This document shows positions 22,201-34,011 of a DNA stretch of 64,000 nucleotides, in pieces; position 1 is the stretch's first letter; each line of letters starts with the position of its first letter. This DNA is from Crambe crambe. Its lineage: Eukaryota > Porifera > Demospongiae > Poecilosclerida > Crambeidae. The notes below the pieces were generated by a model that searched no databases, was not told the DNA's origin, and saw nothing but the letters and a program-made list of their open reading frames with translations. Both the position numbers and the translations under genes were made by a program. The DNA is taken from contig OZ004584.1 of NCBI GenBank assembly GCA_963924555.1, positions 8,059,001 through 8,123,000 of the forward strand, read 5' to 3'.

Positions 22201-24644
22201 TTCTCCACCTCAGTTCACAGACACTCCAGCCACAGAAGCCCCTCCCACTTCCATCTCAGCTCCAGCCCCTCCCATTTCTGAAGAAAGCACTGACACACCT
22301 CTTCCTCTTCCTTTGACACATGAAGACAAAGATACAGAGATCCCACAAGAAAGAGACACAGATACGCCCCCTCCTCCTCCCCTTACGCCTCCACCAGATC
22401 GACTCACAGACACACCCCCACCTCCTTCTCCTCCTCTCACACCTCCACCTGATCGAGACACAGACACGCCCCCTCCCCCACCTCCTCCCCTCACATTGCC
22501 ACCTGATCAGGACACAGATGCGCCCCCGCCCCCTCCTCCCCCTTTCACACCTCCACCAAATGAAGACAGGGACACAGACACGCCTCCTCCCCCTCCTCTT
22601 CCAGTATCACCTCCTCCATCTCTCACCGATCTACTCAACGGCACCAACCAGTCATCACAACTCAACAAAGCCATACGGAGCAGATTTAGCAGTTCCAACA
22701 CAAAACCCCCTTCTGTCCCGAGTGCCAAACCCCCTCCAGTTCCCAGCACCAAACCCAGAGGGCTTTTCCGCAGAAAACATGCATCAGAACAATCCAGGGC
22801 CAGCGAAAATGACGCAGACTCAGAAAAGGATGAGCTTTTTGAGAAGATGAGGGAGAGACGTGCACGGTTGCGAGCACAGGCTGGTCGGAGAGATTCTGAT
22901 GAGAGGCATGAACCTCATTCCGGTTCCAATCATAGGGATGGGGATAATCACATAACAAAGTCAGGATCTGATTCCAATTCTGGGAAAAGTGACAACGTCC
23001 AGATGCAGCTCCAGTTTCTACAGCAACAGGTGATACAGCAGCAAATGGTCCAGCTGCAGCAGCAGTTTCAGCAGCTTCTGGCTATGAACCCTGGTGTTGC
23101 TGTCCCTGGAATGGGGATGCTTGGAATGGGAATGGGAGCCCAGCAAAACGTGAATCCGGCTGGAATGGGCATGGGGGTTGGAATGAATCCCATGATGAAT
23201 GCATCTGGATCTGGAATGAACCCACAAGCAATGAATGTTGCTGGTATGGGAATGGGAGTACCTATGGGAATGAATCCCAATGCCGTTGGAATGGGAATGA
23301 ACCTCATGCAGAATCAGATGACTCCTAATCAAATGGTTGCAGGTGCAAATCCTGCCACGCAGCTAAATATGGGAATGGGACAAGCATTCAACCAGAACCA
23401 ACAGCTTCTGCTTCAGCAGCAGACCGCTCCAGATCAACCCATGACGTCATTACGAACCCTTCCTCAGATGGGGATCCCCCCAGCCACTGGCCAGCCAGGA
23501 GTCCCATCGTCACAGATGCTACAAGCAGGGCTCAAAGGAAATACATTCAACAGTCAGCCAGTGCTCCATCAAGTTCCTGGCCAACCTATGACATCATCAC
23601 AAGTGCTACCTCAACAAGCAGGGGATTTCCCCGGCCAACTTATGACATCATCACATATGCTACCTCAAGCAGGGAATCTCCCCGGCCAACCTATGATGTC
23701 GTCACTAATGCTACCTCAACAAGCAGGGAATCTCCCCGACCAACCTATGACATCATCATCCTCCCAACTTCAACAACAGGTGGTGTCAGCAACTTCTCTG
23801 GAACAACCACAACAGGACAGCCCCACACTGGGAGGAAGAAAGACTTCTAAGACAACGATAGAAAGGTCAAAGGTGATGGGCGATATGGAGGAGAGATTTG
23901 ACCAGCTGATGGATGATATACGTGACACTAATCCCCACAATGTATTAAGAAAGGTGAGTAGGTCACACTACCCAATGAACCTCTGAAAGAAATCTCTCTT
24001 CTAAAAGTACCTTTGTTACAAAAGGCTGGGTCCCCAAGTGTGTCCGTTCCTATACAGAATGTTCATCATAATTTTGTTTCTTCTTTATTGTTTATTCGTT
24101 TAGACCCCTCAAACAAGTGATGCCTCCAGTGTGGATGAGCTGGAACAGGAACTGGAACCAGACTCATCCTCGTACATGGGAATGGCAACAGCTCTAGCCA
24201 TGGCCATCAAAGAGAGACGGCAGCACATCGCAGACAAGAGTAAGTCAAATTCTCTCCATCTTTTCCATTCTCTACAAATCCTTTGTAGATGAGGTGGAGG
24301 TTTATTTTGCATACTTTTAGATTGTCCTTTGTTGAGAGGTTTGTCTTCTTCATTATCATTAAACTTTGTACAGTGAAACCTTCCAACAACAGCCAAGTTC
24401 AGGACAGGTTTTTTGACCTTTGTAGAGAGAGGTTGGCCCTTTTTGGCAGTTATAGAAAAGGTCATTTCGTTCCATTCAGTTGGCTGTAGAGTTTGGCTGC
24501 TTTTGGGGGTCCACTTGTACAAACTTGGGACCAATGGGACCAGGTCCCAACATCAACTTGTTTTTACTCAAACTTTCTTGACTTTCACCCTCAGGACAAT
24601 CCTTAGGAGATGAATCGATCACAGAGGAGTGGCAGTCTCCATAG
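10939..24644 (+). CDS. EVH1 + cordon-bleu-type ubiquitin-like + proline-rich actin-regulator-like protein, 11 exons
   Basis: Exons: 10939-10958, 15341-15479, 16612-16746, 16838-16984, 17217-17287, 17792-18032, 18147-18360, 18434-19148, 19309-23953, 24104-24239, 24595-24644; 2170 residues in phase. Residues about 5-110 look like an EVH1/WH1 domain (SFVGQLFQGEAKTKSW, GGAWWIATT, FIQWQCQG, FGLRV). Two ubiquitin-like segments follow: about 148-250, and about 252-322, where VELPKGERTVVRVAP, MGQLLAYIC and LHRFDL resemble the cordon-bleu (Cobl) domain. The rest is disordered: basic Ser/Pro repeats, acidic stretches, poly-Pro blocks near 2000 bp into exon 9 (profilin-type), a Gln/Gly/Met-rich region and a tail with LMDDIRDTNPHNVLRKT, which resembles a WH2 actin-binding motif. 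EVH1 domains bind proline motifs and Cobl proteins nucleate actin, so a cortical actin role is inferred. The first exon is only 20 bp; it is the weakest part of the model. Confidence 0.75.
11455..11592. mobile_element. Relic of the CAGTGGAACC MITE family
   Basis: Contains 'acacttgggacccag', 'gtccttcatggagag', 'ttgtcctttattgatagatttgtcctctttta' and ends with 'gtaggttccac', matching blocks of the better-preserved copies at 2731 and 42926. The left terminus is eroded. Confidence 0.5.
13207..13404. repeat. Tandem repeat, about 60-bp unit, three imperfect copies
   Basis: The unit 'catgtcccaacagcacccattctctcc...ctattaaggccccac' recurs at 13213, 13266 and 13328 with length changes. The words 'ctctctattaagg' and 'gtccc' recall the MITE interior. 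Confidence 0.6.
14224..14264. repeat. (GGCAT)n pentanucleotide repeat
   Basis: 'catggcatggcatggcatggcatggcatg', inside a longer stretch (14100-14520) unusually rich in CATG, GCATGC and CCATGG palindromes. Confidence 0.8.
15112..15340 (+). repeat. Minisatellite 'aactcctccccttatcactaatc', about 23 bp, abutting an acceptor
   Basis: About eight imperfect copies with 'ctcctcccc' at their core, directly upstream of the acceptor TGTATAG at 15340. The array supplies the pyrimidine-rich tract of the intron end. Confidence 0.8.
15585..15705. repeat. Short tandem duplication 'attctgccatgtcc...ttactataagcagtcc'
   Basis: Three imperfect copies of a unit of roughly 45 bp within the second intron of the EVH1 gene; the last reads 'cactctgccatgtccccacggcacggcac'. 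Confidence 0.65.
16270..16360. mobile_element. MITE relic of the CAGTGGAACC family (reverse orientation)
   Basis: 'cacctctaaaagaggacagcctctct' followed by 'ggggtccaagtgtgtc' matches reverse-complemented interior blocks of the family; termini are degraded. Confidence 0.4.
19155..19286 (+). repeat. Compound (GA)n-(GT)n-(GA)n microsatellites in an EVH1-gene intron
   Basis: A GA run at about 19158-19187, a GT run at about 19206-19243 and a GA run at about 19243-19285 fill most of a 160-bp intron ahead of the acceptor TCTCCTAG (19308). The continuous reading through this intron is fortuitous repeat translation. Confidence 0.9.
24371..24517. mobile_element. MITE-like element in last intron of the EVH1 gene
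   Basis: Begins TA-CAGTGAAACCTTCC and ends GGGGTCCACTTG-TA; interior has 'gacctttgtagagagaggttg'. It matches the family of the 2731 and 42926 copies with more divergence. Confidence 0.5.
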
Positions 24645-24911
24645 CAACAAGACTTATTAAACAATATTTTTTATCCCACCTAATAAGGACACCATTACCT
24701 GGACCATATTAGGAATAAGTGCCTTCATTTGTACTTCTTGTAAACTATTCTGTAAACTATTATGTCAAACTCTGTAAACTATTGTGTCAACTCTGTAAAC
24801 TATTGTGTCAACTCTGTAATTCCTCCTTGCTACTTCACCACACCACCATTATTTGTCATCATCGTATATGATTATGATAATAATTATTACACAAAGAAAT
24901 TGAGAATGAGG

Positions 24912-26388
24912 TTAGTCAGCTCCATTACTATCTGTTCTCTGACTTCCCTTCTCTTGGCTTTCATCTTGACCTCTCCTTTGACCGTTACTGACACATACAC
25001 GTCCATTTCCTGGCCCTGGCCCTTTTACTGGCTCCTCCTTCATTTCTAGCTTTAAACCCGATATCTCACTCAGGTCGCCTTCACAGTGACCTGGTGATCC
25101 TGTCTGTCCTGATTCATGCTGCTGTTTATCTTGATCACGACTGCTGGATTTGTTTCGTTTTCTCCTCCTTGTCTTAGAGATAGAGGGCTGGGAAGGTTCC
25201 TCGGGTTCTACCGATTCCGCACTCTTCACAGACGATTCCATCAAGTGTACAGACATGGAGGGGATCTTGCGAGTGACTTTCATGCTGCAATCAAAGATAG
25301 TCATGTGATCAAAGAAGATAATCATATGATCAAAGATAGTAAAGAAGATACAAAGATAGTCATGTGATCAAAGATAGTACATACTGGCAATGGCCAAGCC
25401 TACACTACTTAAGTTGGTAAAGGGTTTCAAATGCCGGCCATTTGATAATATAATGCATACCTGTCCAATCCTTCTACCTCTGGCTCCCAAATATCCTCCA
25501 CTCTAAAAATGGAAACTGTCAAGCGAGAGAGAGAGAGAGAGAGTAGAACTAGCTAGCATGATACTTGAAGCCAACTAGTAGCCAATCAAAGAACACATAT
25601 TCCATTCCCCTACCTGGCATACTTCAGTGTGATGGTCTGCTGAACCCCCTATATAAAAACACATGAATTCTAGATAAGACTTGACTGGACACATAATTAG
25701 CTATGTAAAATGATTAGAAAGAGAGAAAAATCTGGAAGTTTAGTCTCAGACATTTTGGCATGCACGACCAACAGCTTCCATGGCGGTTGATTATACAATA
25801 ATGTGCTATTAACTTTGCATTTAACATTCGCTGAACTTACTGTCCTTCCCAGCTGGAATAACATAACACATGACCGACAGCTTCCATAGCAAAATTTCAA
25901 ATTGCCATGCAAATTCATTGAACTTACTGGCAATTTCTTTTTAAGGAGTTCAAGGATTGTTACAGCTTTATTGACATGGCTTCCAGTGGCTGACAGAAAT
26001 ATCCCTTCTTGTGGATGCTCCTGCAAGATACAAGATACGAGTCATATTAATTCTCCATCTCAATCCAGTTAATACCCCTCTACCAATACCAGTAATCACC
26101 ACATACCCCATTATACTCCTCTAATGATATCATCAATTACATACCTCTCCACATACCCCCTCTAATGTTATCATCAATCACCACATACCCCTGTAGTAAT
26201 ATCAGTAATCTCACTATGTACCCCTTTAATGATACTATTAATCACTACATTACCTTAATCAGATGGACCACTTTGGCACACAGGTCTTGTGCCTTACCAG
26301 CACCAGTTACCCGCAGCTCGTTAGCCTTGCAAGGATCTTCAAAGAAGAGACTCTGTTTCTTCTTGTAGTGCTCCACTGAGTGAGACAT
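24912..26388 (-). CDS. RPP25: Ribonuclease P/MRP protein subunit p25 (Alba family), 5 exons
   Basis: Minus-strand exons are 26388-26254, 26020-25928, 25648-25614, 25502-25461 and 25284-24912, 225 residues in phase. The start MSHSVEHYKK parallels the 'MEHYRK' start of vertebrate RPP25L. An Alba fold follows (ELRVTGAGKAQDLCAK; GIFLSATGSHVNKAVTILEL; KKKLPGVQQTITLKYA), then the family-specific VEDIWEPEVEGLD and KVTRKIPSMSVHLM segments. The tail is a basic RRRKRNKSSSR stretch, probably a nuclear localisation signal, with Ser/Gly-rich sequence. RPP25 with RPP20 binds the P3 arm of RNase P and MRP RNAs, for tRNA 5' processing and pre-rRNA processing in the nucleolus. The gene converges with the EVH1 gene (267 bp apart). 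Identity is well supported by end-to-end resemblance. Confidence 0.88.
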
Positions 26389-27151
26389 ACAGACACTTTG
26401 TGAAATGAGTGGGTGGTGGGACAACCCGACCTCGATGGAGTTTATGTCGAGGGTCAGAAACAATGGGACTAACATGAAGGTCTTAGATGGAACACTTTTT
26501 GTTTGCAATGTTGCTTCTAGCATGTTTATTCATTCTTTACTGGCGTGGGACATGATGAAAGTCCATCCAAATGGTTATCTTTTAGTCAATCTGAAAGATT
26601 AGCCAGTCCTTTTAAAACTTTGACCGACTGTTATTTTAGCTACTGCAGCAGTGCTTAATAAATGACTCCAGTACTATGTCTAGACTAACAGCTCAATAAC
26701 TTAGCTTGTAGCTGAGCTAGCATATTGTTGTGAGGTTGACTGTCCTCAGGCTAGACACTATTAGTGTGCATTAATTGGAGTAACCACCAATACAAGGTTG
26801 TTTAAAGAGTAGAGTAAACTCACTATACTAAACTCCCCTCGCCATATTGGTCTGCTCGTTTGTAAACTCTTATAAGGCGCCACTAGAGAAAAGCAAACCA
26901 TAAAAGAAGTGCTGGACGAACGGTGAACACCCACGCTCTATTTAAATATTCATTAACACCCCCCCCCCCCCCCCCCCCCCCTGGCAACATGCTGGGGGCG
27001 GATCCTCAACCACATACGTGTAGTACATAAAAATTTTATAGCAGGTATTATTAATAACTATTTACCATTCAAAGTAAAAGGAGCGCCACTGAAAGCTTCT
27101 ACCACCGAGTGTTTCCAGAATAGATCATTTCAGAAATGTCTCTACTGAGAA
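26389..27151. promoter_or_regulatory. Divergent intergenic region, RPP25 / BTB gene, with a poly-C run
   Basis: This 763-bp region separates the two start codons. It contains a homopolymer of about 23 C at 26959-26981, 'cccacgctc' just upstream and 'ggcggatcc' just downstream, and the shared 16-mer at 27068. No coding sequence was seen. Promoter function is inferred from its position. Confidence 0.5.
27068..27083 (+). promoter_or_regulatory. Shared promoter element TTCAAAGTAAAAGGAG (copy 2)
   Basis: Exact 16-base match to 10837-10852, at a similar distance (84 bp) before the predicted ATG. Both copies are followed by GCG-containing sequence. Confidence 0.45.
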
Positions 27152-29611
27152 ATGGAAGTTGTGAGTCCCTCGAGATGGCGTCAAGTGATTCAGGAGCCAG
27201 TCCAAGTAAGCTAAGCTAAGCTGTGTGCAACCAAGCTTTCATTAATGTATTATAGTAGACTAGACCACAGCCAGCTCGCTCTTTGCAACTGTATAGCTCT
27301 CCTAACTGCAAAGCTTGTGGCTGGTTTGTTAGAGTAAACAAGCTAGCTAGCTAAGTGCAAAGGCTTCTTCTGAAGTTCAGTACCAAGTTTTCCCTAATTT
27401 CTGCTCTATCAGAGCCCCCACCTGATTAGTACATTGGTCCATGTGGGTGGCCTGTGCAGTGAGCTAACTATGGTGATTAATACATTAGAGCACTTTGACT
27501 TATTTATCTGATTGAAAGCATTTCCAGTTTACTTTTAAGACCCTACAGTTTTCTTCTTAATGTTTATCTTTCCCAAATTGAGCATGTGTAATAATACGGC
27601 CCTACATAATACAGCACCAACTCCATAAAAACAACGAAACATTGTGTCTCTAAGTATCAAGCTGGACAATTGGAAGTAGACTAGCTAAATGAAATCAACC
27701 TACTGTTGAATGAAATTAACTAGCCCAGCTATAGAAACTAGCTTTTAGAAATATTAGTTATTTCAGGTATTTCTCTAGTGAATTACACCACAAGGACTTG
27801 GAGTGAAAACTGATCTGTGAAGTATTGAAAATCAAGTCTTTGTGAAAAAAACTGTGTAGGAATAAGGTGCCCTCTGCACTTTACCAGTAACATAGTTATA
27901 CTGTTGCTTGCTGAAATTAGACTACCAAAAGTAGTTCAGTATTATATAGAAGCTCGCTTCTTTTGTTGATTGATGGATTTCCAGCGGAGACCATCTGCAA
28001 TTTCGCAGACCAGCTTCAGTGATACTGAACTGGATATGATAGACGTTAATCTCTATTGGTCCCCTGACCAATCAAGTCTATTCAATCCCAATGCTGACCA
28101 GCATTTCTCCACCCCCCTCCTTCTTGTGTCTCCAGGCAACAGCACCCATAACAGCAACTCCAGCATCCCTTCGTCCCTCACTACCATGGTGACAAACTCC
28201 TCCCACAGCAGTGGCAGTAGTTCCAGTCCCCCAGTCCTCCCCTCCACGCCGGGATCAGCATCAAAACCCAAAAAATTCTCCCTCAATCTCAACGGTCACT
28301 CTCCCTCTGAGGGCAGAGTGTATCTGGACTCTCCCGATGGACTGATCCATAAATCGGAAGGCGGGATCCACAAGGGAAATAGGTACATCAACAAGGAGAG
28401 TTTAGCGGATGACCTGAGGGCATTGTCCACTATGCCAGAGCTCTGCGACGTGACTTTTTTGGTTGGAGAGGATCGGCAGCCCGTTTGTGGAGTGAGAGCT
28501 ATTCTTGCTGCTCGTAGCAGGTGAGATAGTGAAACTAGAAACTAAGTGTACTTTAGCACATGTGAAGTATAGCATGTGTGGATAAGCTTTAGCACATGTG
28601 AAGTATAGCATGTGTGGATAAGCATCTTCAGATACATGAAGGTAATGCCTGTGAATGGCAGAAATTGGTACACATTAGAACCTGTGAATCATAGAGATAA
28701 CACTTGTTGAATGAAGGGAACAGAGTGTGAGATGTGAGATAATGGTGAATGCAGCTGCCACCTGTGAATGAAGGAGGGAAGCACTCAATTGTGAATGAAG
28801 GGACGTATTATTAACTGGCCATTCCATTCTCTCTAGTGAGGTTATTCTCCTTTAAAATCCAGCACTATAGAAAAATGTACTTTTAGTTGATTGATCTTGT
28901 ACATAAATATTATTGGAGTGCTTTCTTTTTTAGATGTACATAAGCCAGTCAACCTGTTTTTCGAGTGCATGCACCATTCATTTGCTTAATGGGTACACCT
29001 GCCACTCCAATAGTTATGAGGGTAGTCCCTAGAATGGATGTGAGGAATTGATCAAAAGCAATGGGAGGATACTATTGGTTTGTGAGGTGAGAAGGAAGGG
29101 CAAAGCCATTCTTGTGTGGTGGTGGGTTATTAAGTGAGCTATGTTTAGGTAGCACCACAGCTATATATCTGCACCTCTTCCTGCCCTCTTCCTTGCTAGC
29201 AAAATATATGGAGCCAGATCCATGAAGATCTTCCTACCCCAAAAGGTTATATGGCTACACTCTTCCTGCTGCTGGAAAAAAAAATGGTGCCAGGTTATGA
29301 GGCTATACCTCTTCCTGCCACTAAGGCTAGTACCCTTCCCACCACAAAAATGAGGCCTCAAACTCTTCCCCACGAAATGTGAGGGGGAGGACCCAGCTAT
29401 ACTTCAAGGTACACTTTCTGAATCAATAGGGTATTTGGACTCTGAACTTTGTTTCTCTTGACTGATTAAATCTTAAGTCTGTAGAAATACATACTGTGAA
29501 ATGTCATTCTGTAGTAGAATAAGTGATGGCATGCTCCTCCATAATGAGGGGGGCAGCTGTGACTGAACAACAACAGACCACCACATGTATTCTGGCTTGT
29601 GTCTTCTTGTC

Positions 29612-29642
<31 letters not shown>

Positions 29643-32600
29643 AACTGAAAGGAACGCTTAAATATCAGGCCCAAAATTGGTCCTGTTTGACTGATAATAT
29701 TATCATTATATCATAGATCAGTACCGCAATACCTTTGTATAACCTTTGGCCTATAACGCTAAGGCCATAGCAACACTATCAGAAACTCTTATTGACATGA
29801 TAATTTTGCTAAACAAGGCTTTGGGTATGAAATGCATCGGCCATAATGGGTCCCTTGTTGCCAAGGTTTTAAACAATCACTGGCTTGCCTTTATATTTGA
29901 CTTCAAGATGAAGGAGTATGTGTGTTTGTTTATTAGTTGACGTGCATGCACGTGTGTGTGTGCGTGCGTGCGTGCGTGTGTGTTTTTACTAGGAAACACT
30001 GCTGGCCTACCACCTGGTATGATGCTATCTATCAATAATTTTCAGAATGACAGATTTTTTTCGTAAACTTGAAGAACCATAAAGTGAATAGATGGTTATT
30101 TTTTTAAAGCTGTATTGAAGACAAACTGCTTCTCCATTTACATTCAATATGAACGACTCAACAGATGTTGGCTACTTCTTCACAATTCAGCTCTTGATGA
30201 CCCACTGGCTAGTATGTAGCCTTAGGGCTGAAAATTATTCAGTGTGGAGATAGTCCATGGGATGATTCCATCAAAAGTAAAGCCTAATTTAATTATGTTG
30301 ATTAAATACATGGTTTCTACCCTATGTATTAAGGTCATAACAGTCCTAATTGGCACAATACAGTTTAAATTAAGTACTACACAATATTGAATATGCTCTC
30401 TATTACATAATAAAAGAGTATGGCTAATGTAGAACGTGATTGTTTATTCTTTGGCGGAATAACATGTTATGACTTTCACAGCTCTGATATAAATCCACTA
30501 CTGACTAATGTGGTTTGTTATGGACAAACATAGCACCCCTCTGGAGTCGTATGTCCCTGGAACATAGTAACAATAATGTGTACCCAATTAAAACTCCATG
30601 TTATTAATAAGGAGCACTTTGAACTTTTTATCAAGGATACAGATTTTGAATTAAAAAGGCGCATAGAACATTACACTATGAAGACAACCTTCTTAAAGAC
30701 TTGCTATGTTTGAATTAAAAACTCCACTTGTGAAAAGTCCTTAAATATTTATGCTGACTGTACCTTTAATTAATCCAACCATGTGTTAATTAAACAGCCA
30801 ATGGGCTTGTATCGTCTCACTTTTCACTGTGTTGGATATTAGCTAACTCTTTTTAACTCAATAATGAGACAGGAATGAAGATTGAGATGATTTATTTGTG
30901 GCACCTCTTAGAGTGTTCACTAAAGTGTTGGATATCTTCACTGGATTGTATGCAAATTTCAAAAGCTCTCGCATTTTATTATGCACTGCCAAGAACACCT
31001 GCAGAGCATGGCTTAGAGCACGAAGCATGGCTTACACCGATTTGCAGGTCAATTGTCACAAAAAAAAGGCCGTCAATTTGCACGCATGCGTGTTGAATTC
31101 CTTGATTGAGATGAACCTTTTTTTGTGACAACTGACCTGCAAATTGGTCTATCCATTTCCTTTGGCCACACCCATTATTTAGAATAAAACTGAACTTGTG
31201 TAGAAAATGATGTGCAAGTGATTTGCTGATCTGATTGGTGGCCGAAATGGCCAGTGTGGTGGGTAGAACCCTAGCTTATGGCTTTTGATGGTAACTAGCT
31301 AGAAAGGTTCTCAGGTGCACTCAAAAATCAAGTTCATATTTGGGTGAGTTTGGACACTCCATGTAGGTGGTCCTGGCTGTCAGTCAGTCATCTAAATTTT
31401 GGAATGGTGACCTCAACAATATAATTGGTTCTACTTTTGGCTGAGATGATTATTAAGGTATTGGACACTTCTCTACTCATGTTTCCTAACATTGTTGTTG
31501 TTGTTTTTGGTGGGGGAGGAGAGATTTTGGTAGTACCAGTAGATTCCTCTCAGAATGACTTGAAATTAACTCAATTATGGGGGGTGGTCATGGAGTATCC
31601 AGTGGGTATGCAGTGGGTACCATGTACAAAGCTACGAATGAAACTTGATACCATTTCAAGATTAGCACATTGATCGGCTACCACTCACTGCATGCTTGAA
31701 CTGACACGCACACACAGGATATCCCCTCCCTCTCCCCCTCCCCCCATTCACCCCATTTCCTTTCTCTATCTGATCAAAAATATTCCAACTGTCCTCAGGT
31801 ACGATGTCCAGGAGCTTATAGTCCATAATTAGAGGGTCTGTGGGTTAATCACTCCTTAATTACTCCTGGTCGGTCGGTTGTGGCTGAATTATTTTCTGTT
31901 TGTAGTTCATGGATGATCAAGTAGGTCATCACTGAGACTGTTGTTTTTAGGACGCTGGTGTAATGCGAGATGTAATCCGAGCTAGAAAAAAATGACCATG
32001 ATTCCACTGCAGAAATTACTTTCTGGTCATGCTGTGGTGATTATTTCATGTGTGTGATCCCGCTACCTCTTCATGGATCCCATTGCTTGAAAATAAGGTA
32101 CCACGAAGACCCCTATAATCGAATCCCCTGAAGTGGATAGAAACTAAGACCTCCTCACTAATCAAACCCCCCCCCCCCCCTGCCAGCCTGCCCCTCCTAA
32201 TCTGCCCCCGGCCCTTTAATCAACACCCCCCTCAACATAATAGAGGGACCCCTTTATTCAACCTCTGCCCCCCTCTAATCAACACTTCTATTAGAGGGAC
32301 CTTATAATTAATGTCCTCTAATCACTCCCTCCCCTGAAGACTGGTCCAGAGTGAGAATTGACCTAGGGACTCCCCCTCTAAATGAGAACTGTAAGACAGA
32401 AATCAATTAACTGTTAAGACTGTGAGGGTCAGGGTGTAGCCAGGGAGGGGCTCAGGGAGCTTGTGAGGGTTGCTGATAGATTATGCAATGGACCAGATGT
32501 CGATGTCTTGCTCAAAGTGATCTTTCAGCAAGTGCTAAATGCTCCACTATTTATCACTGGCTAATGTGCTAATTGATAAAACAGGTGTTGACATAACTGT

Positions 32601-33954
32601 TTTCACAAGTGCTAATAATCAGCTCAATGACTCCATAAGCATACAGAGAGAGAGAGAGAGCTATCTCTTCCAAGCTACTTATCAGTACGCTTGATGGTCT
32701 GCAGTTCAAATCCTTTGAAGTCCCAACTGAAACCAACAGAGTGTGTTCTTACTACTTAACTGGCCACGTCAACAAGCTTCCCTTTTTCCCTGCTTGTTTT
32801 TCAATCAAATCATTATGGGGGAGTCAGCAGGGAAGCCCGAAGAAATCCAAAGTGGATACTTTGGGGTCGTTAGTAGTATCAGCAATTGCATTGATAATGA
32901 AAGATTCCATTGATAGTACTTGATCAAAGGAAATGAAAGGGAATTTTCGAGTTTCCACATGTCATTTGTAATAATGAATTAGGTACTAATAAACCTTGAC
33001 CCAGTCAGAGGAGTCAGCTTTCAAACTCCTTTGATGTTCCACCCAATTTCCTTCCTTCCTTCCTTCCTTCCTTCCTTGATTGACCTCTGACTCACACTGG
33101 AAGCACCTCCTACATGCATGTAAAGGTTAAATCTCATCTCATTTCCCCTTGTAGCACATTGTTCCTGGGCTGCTTGTCTCCGTTCATACATGCACTTGGG
33201 ACCCAGCCTTTTGTCCTTTGTAGACTGATAGAGGTTTTTATAGAGTACGTGTATGCACTTTTAGATTTGTTGAGAAATTTGTCCTCTGTTGCGGACATGG
33301 CAGTGGCCTTGGTGGTCTCATTACAGGGTGGTCTGATTAGATTGGTAGTTGACCTTATCCTTATAAGGTATGTCCCTAAAGGAAATGTAGTTGTTGATGG
33401 GATTAGTGTTATCCTTATAAGGTAAGGGTGACATCATTGTTGATAAAGTAATTTCCTTTTTTAAGTGTTATTCATATAGGGTGACTTTATGATAATACAG
33501 GTCTCGTTATAAGCTACCGTAGGGTATCTTCATTATACAGACCAATATGTCTCGATTGTCATTATGAAAATGCATAAGAGTTTAGCATTGTATTTTCTTT
33601 TAGTAATGGCCGGAGCATATGTATGATGTCCCTGGTGAAGGGTTTCTTGACCTATTAAATATCGTCAAAGGAAACAAGACCCTCCATTTTAGGATATTGG
33701 GATATTTATGATTGTTGGATGTGTTTCATGTGATCCTTATACGAACAAGAGGATGTTTTAGAACATGGTAGCTTTGCCTGTCAGCAATCTTAGTTAGGTC
33801 ATGCATTTGTTATTTTGCTAGTTTTCGTGACCTAAAGGGTCATGTTTGGGTCATTAAATCTGTCCTTTATGATTGCATCGCCAGCAGTAACGTTAAATTG
33901 ATCATGTGACCAATTATCAATGAAGCATGAATTTGAATTTTTAGGCACTACTTT

Positions 33955-34011
<57 letters not shown>

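Noticed and set aside
32690..32720. tRNA-like B-box sequence 'gcagttcaaatcc'
   Set aside because: No matching A box or acceptor stem at the right distance upstream.
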